A stretch of DNA of 12,402 nucleotides from NCBI GenBank assembly GCA_028281075.1, contig JANQKO010000190.1, positions 1-12,402 on the forward strand. Reading direction: 5' to 3'. Numbering within the stretch: the stretch's first letter is position 1; every line of letters starts with the position of its first letter. Shown piece by piece: positions 1 through 8,402 of the stretch. The notes under the pieces are model-generated. The model had not been told where the DNA came from, ran no database searches, and worked only from the letters and a program-made list of their open reading frames with translations. Made by a program: the position numbers and the translations under genes. Origin of the DNA: Alphaproteobacteria bacterium. Its GTDB lineage: Bacteria; Pseudomonadota; Alphaproteobacteria; GCA-2731375.

Positions 1-2046
<2,046 letters not shown>

Positions 2047-2065
2047 CTCGCCCACTACATGGGGC

Positions 2066-2083
2066 GGCGGCATGCGGGCCGCC
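2066..2083 (-). other. Hairpin between the HTH gene and the ATPase gene
   Basis: GGCGGC-ATGCGG-GCCGCC forms a perfect 6-bp stem (7 bp with the flanking C2065-G2084 pair) in the 46-nt gap between two co-directional genes. No T-run follows in either direction. It could influence mRNA processing or the expression ratio of the two genes, or be a chance product of GC-rich sequence. Confidence 0.35.
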
Positions 2084-2092
2084 GGCTGACGG

Positions 2093-2299
2093 TCAGGTGG
2101 GGGTGTCGTCGCCGGCCGCGGCCGGCATCGTCGCGTGGGCGTTGACGAACGCTTCCAGATCCTTGACCGCGACGCGGAATTCACGGCCGACGCGCACGGC
2201 GCGCAGCTCGGTATCGTGGATCCAGCCGCGAACGGTCGCCTCGCTGACCTTCAGCAGCTCGGCCACGTCATGGGTGGTCATCAGTGGTTTGCTCAGCAT
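2093..2299 (-). CDS. Small excisionase-family (MerR-like) helix-turn-helix protein
   Basis: This 68-residue protein is almost entirely one DNA-binding domain of the excisionase/HTH_17 type. The core at residues 8-51 carries VAELLKVSEATVRGWI, then a basic wing-like segment (LRAVRVGREFRV) and DLEAF, the usual end of this fold. The ORF extends to an ATG at 2401, but that extension is Cys/Arg-rich, lies outside the domain and would cover the operator at 2363-2376. I therefore chose the ATG at 2299, with GAAG about 10 nt upstream; an ATG at 2281 is also possible. No recombinase or phage gene is nearby, so it is more likely a small local regulator than a true excisionase. It is first in a minus-strand pair with the cation ATPase and divergent from the dehydrogenase/Usp pair. 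Its DNA target is unknown. Confidence 0.85.
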   Translation of the reverse strand: MLSKPLMTTHDVAELLKVSEATVRGWIHDTELRAVRVGREFRVAVKDLEAFVNAHATMPAAAGDDTPT

Positions 2300-2362
2300 C
2301 GCCCGGCATCTTCGAGTGCAAAGGAACGCCGTTGAGCATGATTGGCCGCGAATGAACGGTCT

Positions 2363-2376
2363 TTGACCCATGTCAA
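2363..2376. promoter_or_regulatory. FNR/FixK/Dnr-type operator in the divergent promoter region
   Basis: TTGAC-CCAT-GTCAA is a perfect 5+5 dyad with a 4-nt spacer. It matches the FNR/FixK-family consensus TTGAY-N4-RTCAA (established for alphaproteobacterial FixK/FnrN and for FNR). Its centre (2369.5) is 70 bp from the dehydrogenase ATG and 70 bp from the HTH-gene ATG. Class II activation at about -41.5 would place start sites near 2411 (plus) and 2328 (minus), leaving about 29-nt leaders on both sides. The match and spacing are seen in the sequence; the control is inferred. Confidence 0.72.
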
Positions 2377-2439
2377 TGCCGGCGGACGGCCGGGCGGGCA
2401 TCTGGACGTCGGGTCAGCGGACGCGACAAGGAGACGAGC

Positions 2440-3522
2440 ATGGCCATGCCCACGATGATGAAGGCGGCGATCTTCGTTGAACCGGGACGCATCGTCCTGG
2501 AGGACAAACCGGTGCCCGAGGTCGGCCCGAACGACGCCCTGGTGCGGATCACGACGACGACGATCTGCGGGACGGACGTTCATATCCTGAAGGGCGAGTA
2601 TCCCGTGGAGGCGGGCCTGACGGTGGGGCACGAGCCGGTCGGCGTGATCGAGAAGCTGGGCCGGAACGTGCGGGGCTATGCCGAGGGACAGCGGGTCATC
2701 GCCGGCGCGATCTGTCCGAGCGGCTATTCCAACGCCTGCCTCGATGGCCTGCATTCGCAGGACGGCCAGAGCGGGGCGCATGGCCTGAAGCCGTTGGGCG
2801 GCTGGCGTTTCGGCAATACGATCGACGGCGCCCAGGCCGACTATATCCTGGTGCCGGACGCCATGGCGAACCTGGCGCCGGTGCCGGACGGGCTGAGCGA
2901 CGAACAGGTATTGATGTGCCCCGACATCATGTCGACGGGTTTCGCCGGCGCCGAGTCCGGCGATATCAGGATTGGCGACACGGTGGCGGTGTTCGCGCAG
3001 GGCCCGATCGGCCTCTGCGCCACGGCGGGCGCGAAGCTGAAGGGCGCGACGACGATCATCGCGGTCGAGACCGTGCCCGAGCGCATGGCGATGGCGGAGC
3101 GCATCGGCGCCGATCTGGTGGTCGACTTCCGGCGGGCCGATCCGGTGGCCGAGATCATGCGCCTGACGGACGGCCGCGGCGTCGACGTGGCGATCGAGGC
3201 GCTGGGCCTGCAATCGACCTTCGAATGGTGCCTGTCGGTCCTGAAGCCCGGCGGCACGCTGTCCAGCCTGGGCGTCTATGCGGACGACCTGACGATTCCG
3301 CTGGCCGCGTTTCACGCCGGCCTGGGCGACCACAAAATCGTCACCTCGCTGTGCCCCGGCGGCAAGGAGCGCATGCGGCGGCTGATGAACGTGATCGACT
3401 CGGGCCGGGTCGATCTGACGGCGATGGTGACCCACCGCTACCGTCTGGACGAGATCGAGACGGCCTACGAGCTGTTCGCGAACCAGCGGGACGGCGTGCT
3501 GAAGGTGGCGATCACGCCGTAG
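2440..3522 (+). CDS. Zinc-dependent medium-chain alcohol dehydrogenase (secondary-ADH-like)
   Basis: This predicted cytoplasmic enzyme of 360 residues oxidises an alcohol or reduces a ketone/aldehyde with a nicotinamide cofactor. It resembles the bacterial secondary alcohol dehydrogenases (TbADH/CbADH type). Catalytic zinc ligands are visible as Cys43 (CGTDVH), His64-Glu65 (GHEPVG) and Asp162 (PDIMSTG). The four-cysteine structural-zinc lobe is absent, as in TbADH. The Rossmann turn reads AQGPIG (186-191). At the end of beta-2 there is Glu210 (AVETVP), where TbADH has the NADP-binding Gly-Ser-Arg; this points to NAD(H). The start is well supported by AAGGAG at 2428-2433, 6 nt before the ATG. 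It is the first gene of a pair with the universal stress protein 32 bp downstream, and lies 64 bp from the FNR/FixK-like box. This suggests a role in redox balance under low oxygen. The physiological substrate cannot be read from sequence. Confidence 0.93.
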   Translation: MAMPTMMKAAIFVEPGRIVLEDKPVPEVGPNDALVRITTTTICGTDVHILKGEYPVEAGLTVGHEPVGVIEKLGRNVRGYAEGQRVIAGAICPSGYSNACLDGLHSQDGQSGAHGLKPLGGWRFGNTIDGAQADYILVPDAMANLAPVPDGLSDEQVLMCPDIMSTGFAGAESGDIRIGDTVAVFAQGPIGLCATAGAKLKGATTIIAVETVPERMAMAERIGADLVVDFRRADPVAEIMRLTDGRGVDVAIEALGLQSTFEWCLSVLKPGGTLSSLGVYADDLTIPLAAFHAGLGDHKIVTSLCPGGKERMRRLMNVIDSGRVDLTAMVTHRYRLDEIETAYELFANQRDGVLKVAITP

Positions 3523-3554
3523 TCCGGGGGCGGACCGGCATTCGGATACGGGTT

Positions 3555-4409
3555 ATGGAAATGAAGAACATCCTGATGGCAACGGACCTGTCGGCGCGGT
3601 CGGACCGGGCGCTGGCCCGCGCCCTGGGCCTGGCCCGCGACCGGGGCTGCGCGCTGACCGTGGTTCACGTGGTGGACGAGGACCTGCCGGCATCGCTGGC
3701 CGATGCCCAGGCGGATGCCGCGCGCGCGTCCATCCGCGGGCATATCGACGGCCTGGCGGGCGGCGCCGGCGCCGACGTCGCGGTCAAGGTCGTGTTCGGC
3801 CGGCCCTATGTGAGCATCCTGGAGATCTCGGAAGACAGCGACGCCGACCTGATCGTGCTCGGCCAGCATCGCGAGGACGCGTTCAAGGACATGTTCCGCG
3901 GCACCACGGTCGAGCGGGTGATCCGCGCCGGCAACGTGCCCGTCCTGCTGGTCCGGGACCGGGTCGCCGGCCCCTATGGGCGGATCATGGTGGGGGTGGA
4001 CTTCTCGGTCTATTCCCGGCGTGCCATCGAGTTCGCGGTCGGCTTCGCGCCCGGCGGCGTCTTTCACCTGGTGCATGCCTATGACGTGCCGTTCAAGGGC
4101 TTCCTCTATGGCCACGACACGCGCCGCGAGGTCGGCAAGCAGCACCAGGCGCAGTTCGCGCAGATGATAGAGGCCGAGATGGCGTCGTTCCTCGCCGGCC
4201 TGGACGCGCCGCCGCCCGGACTCGAACGCATTGCCCGGGAGGGCGCGGTGCGGGACGTCATCCACCAGGAGATCGACCGGCTGCGGCCCGACCTGCTGGT
4301 GATCGGCACGCACGGCCGGACCGGGGTCGCGCATGCCTTTCTGGGCAGTGTCGCCGAGGACCTGCTGCGGTCGCCGCCCTGCGACGTGCTGGCGGTGAAG
4401 GCGTGGTAG
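3555..4409 (+). CDS. Universal stress protein with tandem UspA domains
   Basis: This 284-residue cytoplasmic protein has two consecutive Usp domains (about 1-136 and 141-284). The C-terminal domain has the complete ATP-binding signature G-2x-G-9x-GS (Gly251, Gly254, Gly264-Ser265). The N-terminal domain keeps the spacing (Gly103, Gly116-Thr117), but the second Gly is Arg106, so nucleotide binding there may be weak or lost. Each domain opens with the usual beta-1/Asp pattern (ILMATDLS, IMVGVDFS). The reading frame is open far upstream, but that part overlaps the dehydrogenase out of frame. I chose the ATG at 3555, with GGAT at 3544-3547; the ATG at 3561 is an alternative. It follows the dehydrogenase by 32 bp and is probably in its operon. 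Usp proteins of this kind are often induced by low oxygen, starvation or redox stress, which fits the upstream operator. Confidence 0.94.
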   Translation: MEMKNILMATDLSARSDRALARALGLARDRGCALTVVHVVDEDLPASLADAQADAARASIRGHIDGLAGGAGADVAVKVVFGRPYVSILEISEDSDADLIVLGQHREDAFKDMFRGTTVERVIRAGNVPVLLVRDRVAGPYGRIMVGVDFSVYSRRAIEFAVGFAPGGVFHLVHAYDVPFKGFLYGHDTRREVGKQHQAQFAQMIEAEMASFLAGLDAPPPGLERIAREGAVRDVIHQEIDRLRPDLLVIGTHGRTGVAHAFLGSVAEDLLRSPPCDVLAVKAW

Positions 4410-4410
4410 G

Positions 4411-4429
4411 GGCGCGATAGCGCCTGTTT
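4411..4429 (+). terminator. Hairpin just after the usp stop codon
   Basis: GGCGC-GATA-GCGCC directly follows the Usp stop codon and is followed by TGTTT. The stem is only 5 bp and the T-run is interrupted, so this is a weak intrinsic-terminator candidate for the dehydrogenase/usp operon. Confidence 0.4.
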
Positions 4430-4511
4430 CGAGATGGGGGGCGGGGGCTGATATCATTCTCCAACTTCATCCTGCGAGCCTGTGAAGAAATTGCACCGAA
4501 GCCCCCCAAGT

Positions 4512-4598
4512 CGTCATCCTGGCGAAGGCCAGGATCCACGTTTGTTGTTTTTCGACCGATTGCGATGCCGCTGGATGCTGGCCTGCGCCAGCATGACG
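4512..4598. repeat. REP-like inverted pair, each arm itself a hairpin
   Basis: Two 27-nt arms (4512-4538 and 4572-4598) are inverted copies matching at 24 of 27 positions, separated by 33 nt. Each arm is also a hairpin: ATCCTGGC-GAAG-GCCAGGAT in the first and ATGCTGGC-CTGC-GCCAGCAT in the second. All three arm differences are accounted for: two are the complementary C/G swap within the stem, so the stem stays paired, and one is in the loop. This nested architecture is that of paired REP/BIME-type extragenic palindromes. Confidence 0.75.
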
Positions 4599-4635
4599 GC
4601 TTCTTTTGGGTCGTGAGTAATTCATTCACAAGCTC

Positions 4636-4739
4636 TGAGGAGCGACCGTTAGGGCGCGTCACGAAGGGTCGGCCATCACGCGCCGACGTCCGCCACCCGA
4701 TATCGCATGTTTCGAGACGGCCCCTGCGGGGCCTCCTCA
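4636..4739. repeat. Second REP-like family, inverted pair
   Basis: The element at 4636-4665 begins TGAGGAG and ends CGTCACGAA. The element at 4711-4739 is its inverted counterpart; its complement begins TGAGGAG and ends CGTCTCGAA. The GC-rich middle differs in sequence. In the second copy it forms the hairpin GGCCCC-TGC-GGGGCC (4719-4733). I recall this TGAGGAG...CGTCTCGAA layout as a common extragenic repeat in alphaproteobacterial genomes, but cannot check copy number here. Confidence 0.6.
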
Positions 4740-4755
4740 ACAAGAGGTCCGGGGG

Positions 4756-4820
4756 TGATATCGCGGTTCGGCCCTGTGCTGAAGCTTGCGAAGTCGGGGA
4801 TTGATATCGCATTCCGGCCC
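4756..4820. repeat. Direct repeat with GATATC core
   Basis: TGATATCGCGGTTCGGCCC (4756-4774) recurs as TGATATCGCATTCCGGCCC (4802-4820), 16 of 19 positions identical, 46 bp apart, both preceded by a G-run. Related GATATC copies occur at about 4449 and 4698. The function is unknown; they appear to be parts of the same extragenic repeat cluster. Confidence 0.5.
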
Positions 4821-5008
4821 GACCCCGGCCTTCTGCCGCGCGGAATCGATTCACCTTTTCGTAACCTTGTTTAACGAGATTGGCGGCGGCGCCACGGGGC
4901 GTCGCGGCTGTCTGGTGAGACATGGGCGTGAATTCCTGGCCGACGCTGTGTCAAAAATGTGATCCCCGGCTTTTGCCCGAGCGCCGGTCCGCAAATGGAC
5001 TAGGTTAG

Positions 5009-7465
5009 ATGTCGAGCCGCTGGTCGAGGAACGAGCGCGACGACGGCTCCCGGTCTCTGTCGCGGCCTTCGGTTGGAGGGATGCTGGAGCCACCCGATCC
5101 TCGCGCCCTGGGGCCGAGCGTTGTCGACCGCATGATCAGCGGATACGCGGCTTGGCTGATGCGCTGGCGCTGGCTGGTGATCGTGCTGACGCTGGCGGCG
5201 GTCGGCGCGGCGGCCAGCGGCGCCCGGCTGCTGACGATGTCGAGCGACTACCGGATCTATTTCGGCCCCGACAATCCGCAGCTCCAGGCCTACGAAGCCC
5301 TGCAGAACACCTACACCAAGGACGACAACGTCATGTTCGTCCTGCGGCCGGCCGACGGCGAGGTCTTCGCGCCGGCCTTCCTGGCGGCCATGCGCGGCCT
5401 GATCGAGGCGGCCTGGAAACTGCCGTTCGCGACCCGGGTCGAGGGCCTGAACAACTTCCAGCACAGCTATGCCGAGGCCGACGACCTGACGGTGCGCGAC
5501 CTGGTGCCCGCCGGCACGGCGCCGGACGACGCGGCCATCGCCGAGATCCGGGCGGTGGCGCTGAACGAGCCGCTGCTGGTCGACCGCCTGGTCGCGCCCG
5601 ACGGCCGCACGGCCGGCGTCAACGTGACGGTGACCCTGCCGCAGGAGAGCCAGGCGGAAACACCCGAGCTGATGGCGGAGGTCCGGGCGCTGGCCGCGGC
5701 CTTCGCCGAGGACTATCCGGGAACCCGGGTCGCGGTCATCGGCACCGTGCCGCTGGGCATCGCTTTCGACGAGGCGGCGCAGCGCGACCTGCGGACGCTG
5801 GTGCCGGCGATGTACGTGATCCTGCTGCTGGTCACGGTGCTGCTGCTGCGGTCGCTGTCGGGCACCGTCGCGACCCTGATCGTGATCGGCCTGTCGACGG
5901 CCGCGGCCATGGGCGCGGCCGGCTGGCTGGGCATCAAGCTGACGCCGGCCTCGGCGGCGGCGCCGACGGTCATCCTGACCATCGCCATCGCCGATTCGAT
6001 CCATGTCCTGGTCACCATGTTCCACCAGATGGCCGGCGGCGCGGACAAGCGCGCGGCGATCGCCGAAAGCCTCCGGGTCAACTTCCAGCCAGTGTTCCTG
6101 ACCAGCGTGACCACGATCATCGGCTTCCTGAGCCTGAATTTCGGCGACTCGCCGCCGTTCCACGATCTCGGCAACGTGACGGCGATCGGCGTCGCGGCGG
6201 CCTGGCTGTTCTCGATCATGTTCCTGCCGGCGCTGATGTCGGTCCTGCCGGTGCGCGTGGCCGCGCGCGACGCCCGCCGCCCGACCGCCATGCGGACGCT
6301 GGCGGACATGGTCATCCGCCACCACCGGCCGCTGCTGCTGGCCATGACCGCGGTCGCCGTGACGCTGGCGGCGATGATCCCGCGGAACCAGATCAACGAC
6401 CAGTTCCACAGCTATTTCGACGACAGCTTCCCGTTCCGCCAGGACGTCGACTTCGCCGCCGACACGCTGGGCGGCGTCGACGGGCTGGAATGGTCGCTGC
6501 CGGCGGCCGGCTCGGGCGGCATCAGCGAGCCGGACTATCTCCGGCGCCTGGACGCCTTCGCCCAATGGCTGGGCCAGCAGCCGCATGTCGAGCACGTCTC
6601 GACGATCAGCGACGTGCTGCGGCGGCTGAACCGGAACATGCACGGCGACGATCCGGCCTATGACCGCCTGCCGGACAACCGCGAGCTGGCGGCGCAGTAC
6701 CTGCTGCTGTTCGAGATGTCGCTGCCCTACGGGCTGGACCTGAACAACCAGATCGACGTCGACAAGTCGGCGAGCCGGGTGATCGCGCGGACCGACCGGG
6801 TGACGACGGCGCAACTGGCGGCGCTGGATACGGCCGCGTCGGCCTGGCTGCGCGCGAACTTCCCCGGCGCCGCGACGGTAAGCGCCACCGGGCCGACACC
6901 GATGTTCGCCTATATCTTCCAGCGCAACATCGAGGGCATGCTGACCGGCACGGTGATCGCGCTGCTGCTGATCTCGGCGACGCTGATGCTGGCGCTGCGC
7001 GATCTCAAGCTGGGCCTGATCAGCCTGGTGCCGAACCTGCTGCCGGCGGCGATGGCGTTCGGCATCTGGGCGGTCTTCGTGGCCGAGGTCGGGCTGGCCG
7101 CCTCGGTGATCACGGCCACCAGCCTGGGGCTGATCGTCGACGCTACCGTGCATTTCCTGTCGAAGTACCAGCGCGCGCAGCGCCGCCACGGCGCCAGCGC
7201 CGAGGACGCGATCCGCTATGCCTTCGCCACCGTCGGCACCGCGCTCTGGGTGACCTCGGCCATCCTGATCGCCGGTTTCGCGGTGATGGCGTTCTCGGAC
7301 TTCAAGATCAACGCGCATATGGGCCTGCTGACGGCGATGGCGATCGCGGCCGCGGTGGCGACGGACTTCCTGCTGCTGCCGGCGCTGCTGCTGATGCTGG
7401 ACAGGAACCGCCGGCGGCGGGCGGGACGGCGGCTGGCGCCGACGGCGCCGGCCGCGGCGGGGTGA
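5009..7465 (+). CDS. MMPL/RND-superfamily inner-membrane transporter (COG1033-like)
   Basis: This 818-residue protein has the duplicated RND layout: TM1 (about 53-73), a periplasmic domain (about 75-262), TM2-TM6 (about 263-415), TM7 (about 440-457), a second periplasmic domain (about 458-640) and TM8-TM12 (about 643-797). Asp329 in TM4 and Asp711 in TM10 both sit in a D-x-x-x-H-like context (ADSIH, VDATVH), where MMPL-type RND pumps carry their proton-relay residues. The size is shorter than tripartite drug pumps of the AcrB type and fits the MMPL/HpnN-like exporters, which commonly move lipids. The start is uncertain. The ATG at 5009 gives about 50 residues before TM1; the ATG at 5081 abuts GGAGGG, and the ATG at 5132 would start just before TM1. 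The gene lies 6 bp upstream of a LolA-like protein and is the first of a probable three-gene envelope transport system. Confidence 0.92.
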   Translation: MSSRWSRNERDDGSRSLSRPSVGGMLEPPDPRALGPSVVDRMISGYAAWLMRWRWLVIVLTLAAVGAAASGARLLTMSSDYRIYFGPDNPQLQAYEALQNTYTKDDNVMFVLRPADGEVFAPAFLAAMRGLIEAAWKLPFATRVEGLNNFQHSYAEADDLTVRDLVPAGTAPDDAAIAEIRAVALNEPLLVDRLVAPDGRTAGVNVTVTLPQESQAETPELMAEVRALAAAFAEDYPGTRVAVIGTVPLGIAFDEAAQRDLRTLVPAMYVILLLVTVLLLRSLSGTVATLIVIGLSTAAAMGAAGWLGIKLTPASAAAPTVILTIAIADSIHVLVTMFHQMAGGADKRAAIAESLRVNFQPVFLTSVTTIIGFLSLNFGDSPPFHDLGNVTAIGVAAAWLFSIMFLPALMSVLPVRVAARDARRPTAMRTLADMVIRHHRPLLLAMTAVAVTLAAMIPRNQINDQFHSYFDDSFPFRQDVDFAADTLGGVDGLEWSLPAAGSGGISEPDYLRRLDAFAQWLGQQPHVEHVSTISDVLRRLNRNMHGDDPAYDRLPDNRELAAQYLLLFEMSLPYGLDLNNQIDVDKSASRVIARTDRVTTAQLAALDTAASAWLRANFPGAATVSATGPTPMFAYIFQRNIEGMLTGTVIALLLISATLMLALRDLKLGLISLVPNLLPAAMAFGIWAVFVAEVGLAASVITATSLGLIVDATVHFLSKYQRAQRRHGASAEDAIRYAFATVGTALWVTSAILIAGFAVMAFSDFKINAHMGLLTAMAIAAAVATDFLLLPALLLMLDRNRRRRAGRRLAPTAPAAAG

Positions 7466-7471
7466 CCCGCC

Positions 7472-8299
7472 ATGACGATCTCACGCCATGCCTTGCTCGG
7501 CACCGCGCTGGCGCTGTCGGCGGTGGCGGCGATGCCCGCCGCGCGGGCCGGGACGGCCGAGGACAGGGGCCTGGCGATCGCCGAGGAAATGGCCCGGCGC
7601 GACGCCGGCTGGGGCGACAGCACCGTCGCGGTGACGATGATCCTGGGCAACCGCGAGGGCGAGACCAGCACGCGGGCGCTGCGCATCCGCAGCCTGGAGG
7701 TCGTGGACGCGGACCGCGGCGACAAGAGCCTGATCGTTTTCGACCGGCCCCGCGACGTCGGCGGCACGGCTTTGCTGTCGCACACCCATATCCACGACGC
7801 CGACGACCAGTGGCTCTACCTGCCGGCGCTGAAGCGGGTGAAGCGGGTCTCGTCGAAGAACAAGTCGGGGCCGTTCGTCGGCAGCGAGTTCGCCTTCGAG
7901 GACCTGCTGGCGCACGAGGTGGTGAAGTACGGCTACAAATGGCTGCGGGACGAAAGCTGCGGCGAGGGCGCGCGGCTGCGCTGCTTCGTCGTAGAACGCT
8001 ATCCCAAATACGAGGAATCGGGTTATACCAGACATGTCGTCTGGATTGACGTGGAGGAATACCGGCCGCTTCGGATCGACTATTTCGACCGCAAGGGGGC
8101 ACGGTTGAAAACGATGACGCTGACCGACTATCGCGCATACGCGCCGGAGAACGCCAAGACCTACTGGCGCGCCCATCTGTGGGACATGGAAAACCATCAG
8201 ACCGGCAAGACCACGCGGCTGGCGTTCGGGGCCTATGACTTCCGCACCGGCCTGAACGACCGGGCGTTCACGTCGAGCCGGCTGACGCGGGTGCGCTGA
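7472..8299 (+). CDS. Periplasmic LolA-like 'outer membrane lipoprotein-sorting' family protein
   Basis: This 275-residue protein has a Sec signal peptide (hydrophobic h-region about 8-21, likely cleavage AARA|G at 26/27) and no lipobox cysteine, so it should be soluble in the periplasm. The mature part matches the LolA-like family typically annotated 'outer membrane lipoprotein-sorting protein': a run of beta-strands with the landmarks WLYLPALKRVKR (114-125) and FVGSEFAFEDL (135-145), and a basic patch between them. Cys163 and Cys171 could form a disulfide. LolA-fold proteins carry acyl chains in an open half-barrel, so a lipid-shuttling role is inferred. The ATG lies 6 bp after the transporter stop, and GGGGTGA at 7459-7465 overlaps that stop as the ribosome site. 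This implies translational coupling. It is not the housekeeping LolA, because it is linked to an RND pump and much longer than LolA's usual about 180-200 mature residues. Confidence 0.88.
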   Translation: MTISRHALLGTALALSAVAAMPAARAGTAEDRGLAIAEEMARRDAGWGDSTVAVTMILGNREGETSTRALRIRSLEVVDADRGDKSLIVFDRPRDVGGTALLSHTHIHDADDQWLYLPALKRVKRVSSKNKSGPFVGSEFAFEDLLAHEVVKYGYKWLRDESCGEGARLRCFVVERYPKYEESGYTRHVVWIDVEEYRPLRIDYFDRKGARLKTMTLTDYRAYAPENAKTYWRAHLWDMENHQTGKTTRLAFGAYDFRTGLNDRAFTSSRLTRVR

Positions 8300-8311
8300 C
8301 GGTGGCGGGGG

Positions 8312-8352
8312 GCCGGATCACGGCCGCCGGTCCGGCGCCGGCCGTATCCGGC
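8312..8352 (+). other. Strong hairpin between the LolA-like and beta-barrel genes
   Basis: The outer arms GCCGGAT (8312-8318) and ATCCGGC (8346-8352), and the inner arms ACGGCCG (8320-8326) and CGGCCGT (8339-8345), pair to give 14 bp with a single bulged C at 8319. The apical loop of 12 nt contains two CCGG blocks. No T-run follows. It lies in the 103-bp gap between genes 2 and 3 of the envelope operon and could act as an mRNA-stabilising or processing structure, or as partial attenuation. Confidence 0.55.
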
Positions 8353-8402
8353 GGCCTTCACCCTTTGGCAACCAAGACGGACGACACTGGCCGCGCCGCC
8401 TT

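Larger units (their letters stand above)
4430..5008. other. Non-coding spacer with extragenic repeats
   Basis: I find no credible gene in these 580 bases. Short open frames on both strands lack recognisable domains and run through repeat sequences. The spacer holds two inverted REP-like pairs, listed separately, and four GATATC sites within about 360 bp, unusually dense for such GC-rich DNA. An AT-richer stretch at about 4850-4880 contains an imperfect TCGT...ACGA dyad that could belong to a promoter or operator for the downstream transporter, but I see no convincing -35/-10 pair. Confidence 0.6.

Noticed and set aside
2293..3435. 380-codon minus-strand open frame opposite the dehydrogenase
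   Set aside because: It is His/Arg/Gln-rich with no domain, antisense to a complete zinc dehydrogenase.
2916..3554. N-terminal extension of the Usp reading frame
   Set aside because: It overlaps the dehydrogenase out of frame and reads as low-complexity Arg/Gly sequence. The Usp fold begins at the ATG at 3555.
4859..4876. Possible CtrA site (GTAA...TTAAC)
   Set aside because: The spacer between the half-sites is 6 nt rather than the 7 of the CtrA consensus TTAA-N7-TTAAC, and the first half-site is imperfect.
4258..4923. 221-codon minus-strand frame across the repeat spacer and the end of usp
   Set aside because: It spans several extragenic repeats and the Usp C-terminus in antisense, with Arg/Ser/Pro-rich composition and no domain.
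5000..7318. 772-codon minus-strand open frame opposite the RND transporter
   Set aside because: It is Arg/Gln/His/Asp-rich with no membrane segments or motifs. The plus strand encodes a clear 12-TM transporter.
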